Shown: positions 32,416 to 44,716, counted from the stretch's first letter. The stretch: DNA of 64,000 nucleotides from Dama dama (GCF_033118175.1 NC_083681.1:12542001-12606000); one strand, 5' to 3'. Notes: generated by a model from the sequence alone, not told the origin. Program-made: numbers and translations.

Positions 32416-34013
32416 ACTGTGTAGGTCTATATCAGGATCCAGTAGATTACGTATATAATCCATATAGCCTATCATATAATAGTTACTTATTCTGTGCAGT
32501 CCTTGTATTACATTGTGTGTGGAGAAGAGTAAGGATCCAAGAAATGTGTATCAGGGCTAATGATTTCCTAGTGTCACTTTTCAGTGTTTTCCGTGAAACC
32601 CCAAGAGAAAATGTTAAGCAACACAGATCAGTGAATAAATTTTAAAATTCTATAGATCAAAAAAGAAACCAAAGAACTGAATGAAATATCACTAAATACA
32701 TACATATACACATTACTGAACTCCTTTGAAACAGAAATATAAGCAAGATGGTGAGTTTTTTTAGGGACTATGATATTTATAAAATTCTTTGTTTATTAAA
32801 AGTTATTTATTTTAACAAGTTATCATGGAAACTATCATTCTTGCAAAGTCAGACTAAGGCATGCTTTTGTTATATAAAGATATCTCATGATTATGCAGTT
32901 ATGGATTTGCCCAGACTATCAGAAACAGGTGAGACATACTGTTCCATGCAAGTCTAATAATCTAAGTCTAATATGTCTAAACTGAATGTTAAGTTTTTAG
33001 ATTAATCTAAAGATGCTAATAATAGAGGTTCCCTTAGGAGTAGTCCCTGAGGCAAGGATTCAACTGCAAGCAGGTAATTAGAAAAGTGAAGGACACAGGA
33101 TAAGGAAGTAAGTTAGACAAACAGAGGGAAAGGAATAAGCTGTTACTGACCTGCTTATTACTGTGAGCCACAAAATTGATTGCATTGGAAACATGTTTCA
33201 GATCTATCCTGCTTGAGAACTGAAAGCTGGAATTTGTATACCAACTTTCATCAGCTAGGTGAAGTCTGCTAACAGGTAGCACTGACTCCTCAACACTCTG
33301 ATATGGAGCACGAGAAAGGAAAGTGTATTTCAATGATTTGACTTCAGAAAAATACAAAGAAATACATGCCCTAGTGGAAGAATTTTAGGCAGTGTGCATT
33401 AAAGTGATAGAAAACACAGAGATTTACTGGACACCACCATCACCTGCTAGAGTTACTAACATCTTATCAACTATTGCATCACCAAATTATTACTATTAAT
33501 GCTTTTTACTATTATTATTATAGTTTAAATTTTATATCACAGAGAACAGGCTGGAAAGAATAATCATGTCTTTTGTTAGCAGAAAACCAATAGCATGCAT
33601 CAGCACAAATAACATATTTTCAACTTTTTCTAAAACTTTGAAGGAGTTTAACAATTTTACTTGGGGGTATTCCTTAATTTTCCTTTAAAGAAAGAATTGA
33701 AGATTTCTTCACCTGTCTAAGTCAACATGCAACTAAGACATGAATCAGACAGTAGAGAAACACTTATTTAACTGTCACAAAAACCCAACTGACCGGAATT
33801 TTTATTTAGATATTGAATGAGTATATTATTCATGTACAGCCTTTTGATTTAAAGAAGTTATTTAATTACCAATGTTTTGGTTCGCATCAAGTTTGTACCA
33901 TGTTTCCCATGAAATGTTATGTGTTATGACGGAGAGTATGGGACACAAAAGATTCCTATGGAATTTTCACTTCAATATTTCAATATTTCAAGTGCTGAAT
34001 ATTTTATTTCCCT
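32416..34013. other. Unique DNA
   Basis: No gene. 33020-33360 has higher complexity and may be an old LTR or DNA-transposon remnant, but I cannot name it. (ATT)n-rich at about 33490-33525. Confidence 0.45.
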
Positions 34014-34122
34014 TTTTTTAAATTGAATATAGCTGATACAAAGTAGTGTTAGTTTCAGGTGTATAGCAAAGTGATTCAGTTATACATACATATATATATA
34101 TACATATATATTTTCAGATTCT
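34014..34122 (-). mobile_element. Old L1 3' UTR, left part
   Basis: tttaaattgaatatagctga, agtgttagtttcaggtgtat and agcaaagtgattcagttata are the antisense of a mammalian L1 3' UTR, with a short (TA)n run. A Bov-tA splits it from its continuation at 34348. Confidence 0.8.
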
Positions 34123-34347
34123 TTTTCTTTATGAAAGTAAAATTGTTGTCACTCAGTCATGTCTGACTCTTTGCAACCCCATAGACTGTAGCCCACCAGC
34201 CTTCCCTGTCCATGGAATTCTCTAGGCAAGAACACTGGAATGGATTGTTATTCCCTTCTCCAGGGTATCTTCCCAACCTAGAGATCGAACCTGGGACTCC
34301 CTTATTGCAGGCAGATTCTTTACCATCTGAGCCACAAGGGAAGCCCC
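34123..34347 (-). mobile_element. Bov-tA SINE inside L1
   Basis: Complete reverse Bov-tA from the tail (gttgtcactcagtcatgtct) to the head (gagccacaagggaagcccc). L1 sequence runs on both sides. A few bases (ttat) may be the visible remains of the TSD. Confidence 0.87.
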
Positions 34348-34790
34348 TTATAGGCCATTACAAAGTATTGAGTATAGTTCCCTGTACTATATAGTAGGTC
34401 TGGTTGGTAATCTATTTTATATACAGTAGTGTGTAAATGTTAATCCAAAACTCCTAATTCATCACTTCCTCTCTTTTGGTAAACTTATGTTTGTTTTCTC
34501 TGTCTGTGGGTCTATTTCTGTTTTCTATATAAATTCATCTGTACCTTTTTTTTCTTTTATTTTAGATTATACATATAAGTGATATCATATGGTTTTTGTC
34601 TTTGTCTGGCTTACTTACTTAATATGACAATCTCCTGGTCCATCCATGTTGCTGCAAATGGCATTGCTTCATGTTTTTATGGTTGAATTATATTCCTTCA
34701 TATAAATATACCACATCTTCTTTATCCATCTGTTGATTAACATTTAGGTTGTTTTCATATCTTGGCTATTGTAGTGCTGCATTGAACACT
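34348..34790 (-). mobile_element. Old L1 3' UTR, right part
   Basis: Continues the interrupted L1 on the minus strand: gttccctgtactatatagta, tgatatcatatggtttttgt, tccatccatgttgctgcaaa, ggctattgtagtgctgc. Ends near 34790. Confidence 0.8.
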
Positions 34791-34867
34791 GAAGAGCATG
34801 AAAGTAACTGAAAGTGAAAAATCCAGTGCTAGATAAGGAAGAACCAACCTTTTAAAAATATATTTTA

Positions 34868-35030
34868 GTTGTGAGATCTAGAGTAAATTACCCTACTGTG
34901 TCTCAGTTCCTTCATATAAAAGTAGGAATAGAAGAATATACTTAATGTATAAATTTATAGTATGAACTAAATGAGTAGGTACATAGAAAATGCTTAATAC
35001 CATACTAGAACATATTTGTAAGTTGTTATC
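34868..35030 (+). mobile_element. MIR SINE
   Basis: gagatctagagtaaattacc, ctactgtgtctcagttcctt and catataaaagtaggaatag fit the MIR core. actaaatgagtaggtacata and gaaaatgcttaatac fit its 3' end. Old and diverged. Confidence 0.65.
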
Positions 35031-35991
35031 AGTGTTGCTGCATACATGTGCATATGCGTGTATTCATTTCCATTAACAAATATGTACCAGTTTCTTCCAA
35101 AACTGAGTTTATATGATTGGGCTCAGGTAACTGGAAGAAAAAAAGTAGAGTCTTAAATTCTTTTGAGGCTTTATTTTAAAATAAATTTGATAGTTTTCTG
35201 TTTTGTCAGAGGAGAAATTAGATAACATTCATAATGTTGAGTTGATAAATATATTTTGTGTTTCAAAAGGTATTTAACCTTCTCCTGACTATTTGATTTA
35301 TCTCACTTTTAATGTTTACTAACATGAGTAGTTACAACAATTGGCTTTAATTGCCAGCTAATAAATTATTCATAACCCATTCTGTGCTACTATGCTGAGA
35401 TTTAGGAAAAAAATGAATGAGAACTTCAAGGAGATTATAATTTATCTAAAGATAATTTTCCACTTGTATATTTATTTACATTATTTGTTCTTTGAGTGCT
35501 ATCATGACTCAGATAAGTATTTTCTTTGTTAGAAAATCTTTTAATGTAGCATGACACTCTGCTTGGATCTTGTAAAGCTTTATAAGTTGAATAACTATAA
35601 ATATTCAAAATCATTTAAAATCATTTAAATATATTTAAATTCACCTTTTTCCTGAAGAATATTTCTCAGTCAGTATATAATATTTTTTCTAGAGTACTTA
35701 AGTGAATATGCTCTCTTCTTTGGCTAATAGTAAATTCAAAGAACAAATTGAAAGCTATAACTCAGTGCTTGAAAGCTTAATTACAGGAAATTATTTGGCA
35801 TATTGAAAACAAACCAGTTGCAAAAATAGAACTAGTTAGAATTTATGGATTAAAGAAACACTCAAAAATGTTTGATTACTTTAGGGAACACACACTATGT
35901 AAACTAAGGGTCAATTGTAAGTTTATAAATTGATTTTATTGTAGAATATGTAATATCTTGAAAATTCCTTGTTAGAATGAACTTGTGCTTT
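35031..35991. other. AT-rich unique DNA
   Basis: No gene or repeat family recognised. Confidence 0.5.
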
Positions 35992-36003
35992 AAAAGTATT
36001 TTT

Positions 36004-37846
36004 TTTTCTTTTTTAATTTTTATTATTATTATTTTTTTTTCCAAGTGGGTTTTGTCATACATTGATATGAATCAGCCATGGATTTACATGTATTCCCAAT
36101 CCCGATCCCCCCTCCCACCTCCCTCTCCACCCGATTCCTCTGGGTCTTCCCAGTGCACCAGGCCCGAGCACTTGTCTCGTGCATCCCACTTGGGCTGGTG
36201 ATCTGTTTCACCATAGATAGTATACATGCTGTTCTTTTCAAATATCCCACCCTCACATTCTCCCACAAAGTTCAAAAGTCTGTTCTGTGTTTCAGTGTCT
36301 CTTTTTCTGTTCTGCATATAGGGTTATCGTTATCACCTTTCTAAATTCCATATACATGTGTCAGTATGCTGTAATGTTCTTTATCTTTCTGGCTTACTTC
36401 ACTCTGTATAATGGGCTCCAGCTTCATCCATCTCATTAGGACTGGTTCAAATGAATTCTTTTTAATGGCTGAGTAATATTCCATGGTGTATATGTACCAC
36501 AGCTTCCTTATCCATTCATCTGCTGATGGGCATCTAGGTTGCTTCCATGTCCTGGCTATTATAAACAGTGCTGCGATGAACATTGGGGTGCACGTGTCTC
36601 TTTCAGATCTGGTTTCCTCAGTGTGTATGCCCAGAAGTGGGATTGCTGGGTCATATGGCAGTTCTATTTCCAGTTTTTTAAGAAATCTCCACACTGTTTT
36701 CCATAGCGGCTGTACTAGTTTGCATTCCCACCAACAGTGTAAGAGGGTTCCCTTTTCTCCACATCCTCTCCAGCATTTATTGCTTGTAGACTTTTGGATA
36801 GCAGCCATCCTGACTGGCGTGTAATGGTACCTCATTGTGGTTTTGATTTGCATTTCTCTAATAATGAGTGATGTTGAGCATCTTTTCATGTGTTTGTTAG
36901 CCATCTGTATGTCTTCTTTGGAGAAATGTCTGTTTAGTTCTTTGGCCCATTTTTTGATTGGGTCATTTATTTTTCTGGAATTGAGCTGCAGGAGTTGCTT
37001 GTATATTTTTGAGATTAATCCTTTGTCTGTTTCTTCATTTGCTATTATTTTCTCCCAATCTGAGGGCTGTCTTTTCACCTTACTTATAGTTTCCTTTGTA
37101 GTGCAAAAGCTTTTAAGTTTCATTAGGTCCCATTTGTTTAGTTTTGCTTTTATTTCCAATATTCTGGGAGGTGGGTCATAGAGGATCTTGCTTTGATTTA
37201 TGTCGGAGAGTGTTTTGCCTATGTTCTCCTCTAGGAGTTTTATAGTTTCTGGTCTTACATTTAGATCTTTAATCCATTGTGAGTTTATTTTTGTGTATGG
37301 TGTTAGAAAGTGTTCTAGTTTCATTCTTTTACAAGTGGTTGACCAGTTTTCCCAGCACCACTTGTTAAAGAGGTTGTCTTTATTCCATTGTATATCCTTG
37401 CCTCCTTTGTCAAAAATAAGGTGTCCATAGGTTCGTGGATTTATCTCTGGGCTTTCTATTCTGTTCCATTGATCTATATTTCTGTCTTTGTGCCAGTACC
37501 ATACTGTCTTGATGACTGTGGCTTTGTAGTAGAGTCTGAAGTCAGGCAGGTTGATTCCTCCAGTTCCATTCTTCTTTCTCAAGATTACTTTGGCTATTCG
37601 AGGTTTTTTGTATTTCCATAAAATTGTGAAATTCTTTGGTCTAGTTCTGTGAAGAATACCGTTGGTAGCTTGATAGGGATTGCATTGAATCTATAGACTG
37701 CTTTGGGTAGAATAGCCATTTTGACAATATTAATTCTTCCAATCCATGAACACGGTATGTTTCTCCATCTGTTTGTGTCCTCTTTGATTTCTTTCATCAG
37801 TGTTTTATAGTTTTCTATGTATAGGTCCTTTGTTTCTTTAGGTAGA
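36004..37846 (-). mobile_element. L1-BT with 5' inversion: 3' segment
   Basis: Minus-strand L1: poly(A)/ATT tail, 3' UTR, and ORF2 C-terminus back to the stretch after the RT domain. At 37846 the orientation flips, with a one-base overlap, into the inverted 5' segment. The whole insertion is bounded by the 12-bp duplication aaaagtattttt (35992-36003 and 38691-38702). Confidence 0.92.
36341..37582 (-). pseudogene. L1 ORF2 C-terminal half, open frame of 413 codons
   Basis: Open from MRKKNGTGGINLPDFRLYYK to the native end ILTHVYGI. The C-x3-C-x7-H-x4-C motif lies at residues 270-287 (CWRGCGEKGTLLHCWWEC). Upstream, a one-base deletion near 37619 shifts the frame (ATACAAATT in the 58.4-kb copy is ATAAAATT here in reverse). 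RT motifs are not in this frame. This is the best preserved ORF2 fragment of the window but is not functional. Confidence 0.88.
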
Positions 37847-38690
37847 GAGAAGAGCTAACACCTATCTTACTCAAACTCTTCCAGAAAATTGCAGAAGAAG
37901 GTAAGCTTCCAAACTCATTCTATGAGGCCACCATCACCCTAATTCCAAAACCAGACAAAGATACCACAAAAAAAGAAAACTACAGGCCAATATCACTGAT
38001 GAACATAGATGCAAAAATCCTTAACAAAATTCTAGCAAACAGAATCCAACAACATATTAAAAAAATCATACACCATGACCAAGTGGGCTTTATCCCAGGA
38101 ATGCAAGGATTCTTTAATATCCGCAAATCAATCAATGTAATACACCACATTAACAAATTGAAAGATAAAAACCATATGATTATCTCAATAGATGCAGAGA
38201 ACGCCTTTGACAAAATTCAACACTCATTTATGATTAAAACTCTCCAAAAAGCAGGAATAGAAGGAACATACCTCAACATAATAAAAGCTATATATGACAA
38301 ACCCACAGCAAGCATCACCCTCAATGGTGAAAAATTGAAGGCATTTCCCCTGAAATCAGGAACAAGACAAGGGTACCCACTCTCACCACTACTATTCAAC
38401 ATAGTGTTGGAAGTGCTGGCCACAGCAATCAGAGCAGAAAAAGAAGTAAAAGGAATCCAGATAGGAAAAGAAGAAGTAAAACTCTCACTGTTTGCAGATG
38501 ACATGATCCTCTACATAGAAAACCCTAAAGATTCTACCAGAAAATTACTAGAGCTAATCAATGAATATAGTAAAGTTGCAGGATATAAAATTAACACACA
38601 GAAATCCCTTGCATTCCTATATACTAACAATGAAAAAACTGACAGAGAAATTAAGGAAACAATACCATTCACCATTGCAACAAAAAGAAT
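37847..38690 (+). mobile_element. L1-BT with 5' inversion: inverted 5' segment
   Basis: Plus-strand ORF2 RT sequence from gagaagagctaacacctatc to caaaaagaat. It is the upstream neighbour of the 36004-37846 segment in an intact L1, with only about 14-18 bases lost between them. Opposite orientation with adjoining coordinates is the signature of twin-primed reverse transcription. Confidence 0.92.
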
Positions 38691-38709
38691 AAAAGTATTT
38701 TTAAATTAA
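37999..38709 (+). pseudogene. L1 ORF2 reverse transcriptase core, 236 codons
   Basis: RT motifs in order: DAENAFDKI (residues 65-73, K to N against the 57.7-kb copy), SGTRQGYPLSPLLFNIVLEV (residues 120-139, C to Y) and the catalytic LFADDMILYI (FADD at 165-168). The frame runs out of the element into flanking DNA at 38709. The palm looks intact, but the fragment lacks the endonuclease and is detached from the C-terminus by the inversion. Confidence 0.87.
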
Positions 38710-39208
38710 AGCAAATGTTTAAAGGTAAGCAATCATTAAATAATAAATAGTACTTCATTTATAAACTTATTTCATTATCATAGAAGTATTCAGTAAGAGA
38801 ACCAACCAATCTCAATTTGACAAAAAGTGGATACATGGACACAAATTGGTGGATTAGAATGCAGCTGGTAACTCATACATTGCAGTCCATAGAACTATAA
38901 TATCAATTATTTTATTTCAACCACCTCATTTTCCACTTGAACCAAATTTCTTTGAGAATGGAAAGGTATATACAATATGACCTCTGTCCTCTTGAAAGAT
39001 TGGCGTAATAAAATCAACCTAGCCACTTATATTGAATTAACTAACTTTTTTTTCCTAAATTAAAGTCAAGGGGAAATGAGAGAGAAAAAAAAAAAATTAA
39101 GCTTTAGTGGCACAGAGAAGTCTGTCAGGTAGTTTCAGAAAGTACCCACAGTACAAATGATGGTAAAACCATATGACTTTGATGTCATTCATCCAGTTAT
39201 TATCCAGT
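38703..39208. other. Unique DNA
   Basis: Nothing recognised apart from an A run at about 39087-39096. Confidence 0.45.
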
Positions 39209-39211
39209 ATT

Positions 39212-39402
39212 GAGCTTTCCTGGTAGCTCAGATGGTAAAGAATCTGCCTGCAATGGGTGAGACCAGGGTTCAATCCATGGATCAAGAAGATCCCTTGGAG
39301 AAGTGAACGGCTACCCACACCAGAATCCTTGACTGGAAAACCCCCGGGACAGAGGAGCCTGGTCCATTGGGTTGCAAAGAGTTGGACATGACTGAGCCTC
39401 AT
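39212..39402 (+). mobile_element. Bov-tA SINE
   Basis: Head gagctttcctggtagctcag, taaagaatctgcctgcaatg, ttcaatccatggatcaagaa, tail gcaaagagttggacatgact. No clear TSD. Confidence 0.87.
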
Positions 39403-39511
39403 TTTAACACCTCATTTTCACATACATTAAGCACGCCAATTTGATGCTATGCAGTGAGCTTCATAATGGGGTTAAAAATACACAGCTCCATAGGACATGC
39501 CAGTCTAACAA

Positions 39512-39645
39512 CTTTGTTTGTTCGGTTGCCAAGCCTTGTCCAACTCTTCATGACCCCATGGACTGCAGCATGCCAGGCCTCCCTGTCTTCCACCATCCTC
39601 TCAGAGTTTACCCAGGTTCATGTCCATTGCATAGATGATGCCATG
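39512..39645 (-). mobile_element. BovB 3' fragment
   Basis: tttgttcggttgccaagcct, gactgcagcatgccaggcct and gtttacccaggttcatgtcc in reverse BovB order. About 130 bp. Confidence 0.8.
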
Positions 39646-41210
39646 CTATATAGGAATGAAAAAATGGCTGCAGGGTAGTTTTGAAAATGAACTCGTTTAT
39701 TTCATTCTTTGTCTAGGTCTAGATGAGCCTCAGTGTTACAGTTTGCAATGGTATATTCCTTTCAATTTCTAAGCTAACTACATTTGAACCCATTGGAATT
39801 TGTACATTCTCAATATTTTGGATATTTTAAATTTATGTCCTCATTTTTAGCACTTATTTCTACTTAAACTTTTCAATATACTTTTAATATTATTAATGTA
39901 CTCATATTTTTCTTGTTCTTATAGAATCATTTAGCTATCAAAATTTTCTACTAAATGCTTCAAACATTTATCTACATTTAATATTATTCAATGTTTTTCT
40001 TTTGTGAATAAAAGTCCTCTTATTCATTTCAAAACTCTAAAAACTTCATCATAATATACCTCTTTATTATAGTAATAAATAAGAAAAGTGAATTAGATAC
40101 TCTCAATTACATAAATTTGACTTGTGAGATGATATCTCTCCTATGTAATCAATATAATTATCAATATTATTAATTGTGTTGATTTACTATCTTAGTGTAG
40201 CAAACTCACCAATGGGGCAAATCAAAGCCATAGTCATCATCATGGAGCATGACAGGTAAATTCTTTTCTTTGAGGAAAGATCCTGAGGATTTTGATCTTA
40301 ACACAAATTCAGGTACACAAAATCTGGTTTCCTTACTTTTTCATTTCTTCTGATTTTTTGGAAAGAACATATTACCTAAGTTCTAAATGTTAAGTATAAG
40401 AATTAAGACTTTGAGCAGCAGAACAAATCTAGGAATATGGAATATGTATGCTACAGTACCTTTGTAAACTTATTAAATACAGTAGCCTATTCCTCAGAAT
40501 ATTTCAGAAATATCCAGAAACATGATTTGACAAATCATTTATGTCCTGATTAAGAATTTATCTTATTTCCAAGGTACTTTCAATTAATGATTGATATTTC
40601 TAGAACCAAGTCATTGAGTTATAAATCAGGTTCTAATCCAATTTTCCAAATAAAGTGGTGTGAAGTAGTGTAGATAGAGTTTTCTGATGAGTTAGGTGGA
40701 TGTTAATCAATAAAATCAACATTTTTTATTTTGAGAAGTATGTTCAAGAAAAGAGTAGATTAAAATTTTAAAGTAATTTCAGATTTCACAATTGTATAAG
40801 TAAACATAATTTATCATTTTCCTAACAGGTAAATATTTGAAAATCATATTTCCTATTTTTAATGTATTAATTTATTAGAATGTTTGGGGAGAAGTTAGAA
40901 AATTTTCTACTAATTCTCCATCTCAGTTTAGGAAGGACTTAAAATATATATTCTGGGTTCTGGTTTGCAACTCAAAGAAGTAGAGAACTGAAAACAGTCT
41001 CACAACTAAAAGTCTTGTACTAATTACAAATTAACTTTTCTTGAATTCATCAGAGAACTAAAGGTTCAAGACAAACAACAAAAGTCTGAAAGAAGGATAA
41101 CTTTGGAGAGTAAAAATACCTGAACATTTGATTACCTGAGGCAGATATTATTTGAAGCCAAACAATCCAGTAGGATGATTAAATTAAAACTTTTTAATGA
41201 ATTTCTAATG
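39646..41210. other. AT-rich unique DNA
   Basis: No gene or repeat family recognised in this 1.5-kb stretch. Confidence 0.5.
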
Positions 41211-41950
41211 ATCAAGTGTGAGCTGGTGTGGGCTTGATAGGACAGACACATGGGGTTCTCAACCCCTTACATTGTCTTCAGGAAACTCACTGGAATCTTA
41301 CACAGTGGATCAAAAAAATCTAGAGAAAGATCTCCCACCACCCCAACGCTCCACCCTTGCTTACTGGGGGAGGGGAACAGCAGCCATTACTGAAATCTGT
41401 CCTGACTCACTTCCTTCCTTTCCAATGCAAAAACATAGACTCCAGAGAGAAAGTCACCAAAACCTGTGGGTACTAGCAGAAAACTATCCCAACTGGGATG
41501 GGGAATGGAATCCAACACCTAAACCTTTCTCTGTTAATTAACTGACACCTTGATCTTCTGGGGATGGACTCCAACACTGTTACCAAAATCTATAAAAACA
41601 CCACTCTTTTTTTTTTCTTAAATTCTGAACTGTACATATGCAAAGTCACCCAGTAGAACCCAACAGCTGGGGGCAGAAAATACTAAAGAGAGACTTCAGA
41701 AACTGCAGATTTCTGAAAAGCAAGGCTATACTTTAATTCCATATCAATGTGGACCAGCTGTTACAGTGTGGGTTTTTAGCTGTTACAGTGTGGGTTTAAA
41801 TCCCTAAGGCCAAAAACTCTGAGGAGGGGACATACCCTAAAAGTAATTTCCTAAACTAGGAATAAGCACTGTACCTTAGGAGTAAGGGAAAATCTGAAAT
41901 AGAATCACCTGAAAAAATATCAGGCAGGATCAAGGTGATCAATTTCTATT
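41211..41950. other. GC-richer unclassified block
   Basis: Clearly less AT-rich than its surroundings. It holds a 107-codon plus-strand ORF (41218-41541) without recognisable domain, a TATAAAA-like box at about 41591-41597, and a 22-bp tandem duplication at 41756-41798. It may be an old LTR, an L1 5' UTR or another retroelement piece. I cannot assign it and do not claim a gene. Confidence 0.4.
41756..41798. repeat. Tandem duplication of a 22-bp unit
   Basis: agctgttacagtgtgggttt is directly repeated (41756-41777 and 41778-41798). Confidence 0.9.
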
Positions 41951-43257
41951 TAATTTCAGAAGAAAGTAAAAATAAATCTTATCTTTCTTTAGAAAATAGA
42001 TGCAATTATCTTACTTACACTGGAGCTTTTTTAAAAATTACTGAATAAACATCATGCTAATTATGTAATTGCTTAACTCCTTTTAAAAGAGTATACTATT
42101 TCCTAGGGCAAAAATGATTTCATCTGCTCTAGTTGTAAAATTCCTTCTTATCACTGAAGTAGCTTAAGAATCCTCCCATATGGCCTTTACAAATTTTTTT
42201 TTTCTTTATGCTTGAATGAGTCAATTATTCCATTCATCCTTTGCTTTAATACTATTTTATGTTAATATAACAATTCATTATAAGTATTTTTCCCTTGAGT
42301 AAACTGTGTTCTTTGAAGACCTCTTTCTACTTCTTAATCTATTTCTCTTGGACATGAAATAGTGCCTTGTCCATAATTCATGTTCTCTGGAGAATGAATA
42401 AAAAAAGGAAAAAAAAAACAAAGAAAGGAAATAAACATGACTTTAATAATATTTAAGAGATCTGTAAACTTCCATGTTAAATTTTAGTTGCTTCAGCTTC
42501 TTTGAAAAGCACTAATTTTTTTGACTAAATCACACTCTTTTTCCTTATAAAAGATGTATACCTTTAGACTGAACTTGACAATATTCCATCCTGAAATTAT
42601 ATGCCAGATAGTCCATTTTGCATATTTCCATAACTATGGAATGCTTCTGTTTCTCTTAATTCCCATGAAATCCTTGAAATGAATTTTGAATGAAAAATCC
42701 AAACTGGTTTACACAGGATTGCACTTGCCCTCTTTTTAAGAATTACTCAACAGCAAATTTGTTTTTTCTGCATTTTTTTTTTTTTGAAACTCTTCAATGA
42801 TCCAAACACTGTTTTCTTGACAAATCTAAAACTCTCAGGTCAGTTTTACTTCTAAAGCTAATTCTGTGGGTTTCTTCCCCTAATTTCAGGCTCTGAGTTA
42901 TAATGTGTGTTCTAATCAGAGCTGAAGACCCTCTTTTATCTATCAATTAACACTATGGGTCAATATGTGAATCCCAAATTAAGGCTATGGATCTTCAGTG
43001 TCCTAATAACCATAAATTTATCTTCATGCTAATACACCCAGAATCATATCCTAGCTCAATGTTTAGCAAACTCTCCAGCACTCACAGTGGAAATTTGTAT
43101 AATCAAAATGAACTTGGCTTGGCTATTCTCTCCTCCTCTCTACCTCTCCTTGTTTCCTCTTTTTCCTCTTTTTGCCAAATAAGTTCAGAAAATGCAAAAA
43201 TTAATAAAACATGGACAACGTCTAATCAAAAAGTCTACTTCAAAATACTCGGATGCT
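41951..43257. other. AT-rich unique DNA
   Basis: No gene recognised. The 90-codon ORF at 42987-43259 has no family resemblance. Confidence 0.5.
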
Positions 43258-43269
43258 AAAGTTAAGTCA

Positions 43270-43475
43270 TGGGGTTCCCTGGTGACTCAGATGCTAAAGA
43301 ATCTGCCTGCAGTGCAGGAGACCTGGGTTCGATCCCTGGGTTGGGATGATCCCCTGGAGAAGGGAATGATTATCCACTCCAATATTCTTGCCTGAAGAAT
43401 TCCAGGCAAGAGGAGCCTGGAGGGGTTAATCCATGGGGTCACAAACAGTTGGACATGAGACTGACTAACACACAT
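43270..43475 (+). mobile_element. Bov-tA SINE, first unit of a dimer
   Basis: Complete unit: head tggggttccctggtgactca, tgggttcgatccctgggttg, tail gttggacatgagactgacta. The left TSD copy aaagttaagtca (43258-43269) abuts the head exactly. No TSD follows this unit. The matching copy lies after the second unit. Confidence 0.9.
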
Positions 43476-43493
43476 GCTTGTAATTAACCTGTT

Positions 43494-43714
43494 GGGGCTT
43501 AACCGGTAGCTCAACTGGTAAAGAACTTGCCTGCTAATGCAGGAGATGCAAGAGACATGGGTTCGATCCCTGGGTTGGGGAATCTCCTGGAGAAGGACAT
43601 GGCAACATGCTCCAGTATTCTAGCCTGGAAAATTACATGGACAGAGAGGCCCCACAAGCTCCTGTCCATGGGGGTCTCAAAAGGTCAGACACAACTGAGC
43701 ATATATACACACAC
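43494..43714 (+). mobile_element. Bov-tA SINE, second unit of a dimer
   Basis: Complete unit: head ggggcttaaccggtagctca, tgggttcgatccctgggttg, tail agacacaactgagcatatat with an (AC)n end. The right TSD copy aaagttaagtca is at 43715-43726. An 18-base linker, mostly non-SINE (ttgtaattaacctgtt), separates it from the first unit. Confidence 0.9.
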
Positions 43715-43726
43715 AAAGTTAAGTCA

Positions 43727-44436
43727 GTATCTAATTTAAGACACTATCTTAAGCACAGAACAATTCAGTATCTTGCTTAATTCACTGACCAGAGTAGGGA
43801 TTCGAAGATAGGATTGCTGAAGTTAGATGCTAAACTCTTAGTCATTGCGCTTGCCTGCTTCTCATTGAGTGCAGGGAAAAGAAGCGCTATTAAAGCTGAG
43901 TCTGAAGCACTTTTAAGGAAGAATAGACTGTTGATTGAGAAGAGCTTCTCAATAGTTTCTCTTATGTAGGACTGCCTTGTTATTCTCCTCTCTATATCTT
44001 TAGAGTTTGAGCTTCCTTACTAGAGAGATCAGCAGAAGAATTTTATATTTAACCTCAACTGCTACTTGTGGATTATACCTTTCATAAACATTAATTTATC
44101 CTTAAAATCATAGCCAAGTGTTAAAAACATACTTTATGGTAGAAAAACATTTTTAGAAACATTTCCAGAAATATATAAGCTTTTTTGTGTGTCAAAGTTG
44201 AGAATGATCAAGTAGTATTCATTAAAGTATTATTATACATTAGTCTGAGGTGACAAAATGGAGAGATTAAAAAAACTTCATTTTTAAGTTATGGTATCTC
44301 TATATCTGTTCATAAAACTATCTATTTGTGTAATATAGATAATGGAGAAAATTCATTGCAATCTTAAGGAATAAAGTAATAAAACTATTGTGAGGTTCAT
44401 GGCATACCAAAAAAGTAACAAAATGTTCAAATGCAG
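43727..44436. other. Unique DNA with a possible MIR/L2-class fossil
   Basis: 43750-43860 (gaccagagtagggattcgaa, then ctcttagtcattgcgcttgc) looks like the end of an ancient MIR/L2-class repeat. The rest is AT-rich with no feature. Confidence 0.45.
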
Positions 44437-44500
44437 GGACTTACTGAAAGTCCAGTAGTTAAGACTACACCTTCCAAAGCAGAGGATGAGGGTTTGACTC
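44437..44500 (+). mobile_element. CHR-type SINE head fragment
   Basis: gggacttactgaaagtccag, tagttaagactacaccttcc and gggtttgactcctggt match the tRNA-like head of a CHR SINE, cut off where a Bov-tA begins. Confidence 0.65.
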
Positions 44501-44716
44501 CTGGTGGCTCAGAGGTTAAAGCATCTGCCTGCAATGCGGGAGATCTGGGTTTGACCCCTGGGTCAGAAAGATCCCCTGGAGAAGGAAATGGCAAGCCACT
44601 CCAGTATTCTTGCCTGGAGAATCCCATGGACTGAGAAGCCTGGTGGGCTACAGTCCACGGGGTCGCAAAGAGTCGGACAAAACTGAGCGACTTCATTTTC
44701 ACTTTCACTTTCAGGC
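44501..44716 (+). mobile_element. Bov-tA SINE, little diverged
   Basis: tcctggtggctcagaggtta, gcctgcaatgcgggagatct, actccagtattcttgcctgg, ggtcgcaaagagtcggacaa and a tail of ttcactttcac repeats. It joins the CHR head at the shared cctggt, so the junction may be a template switch or an insertion. Confidence 0.88.

Noticed and set aside
43330..43600. tRNA-like A/B-box sequences in the Bov-tA heads
   Set aside because: These are SINE promoters derived from a tRNA. They lack a full cloverleaf and sit in SINE context with TSDs, so they are not tRNA genes.
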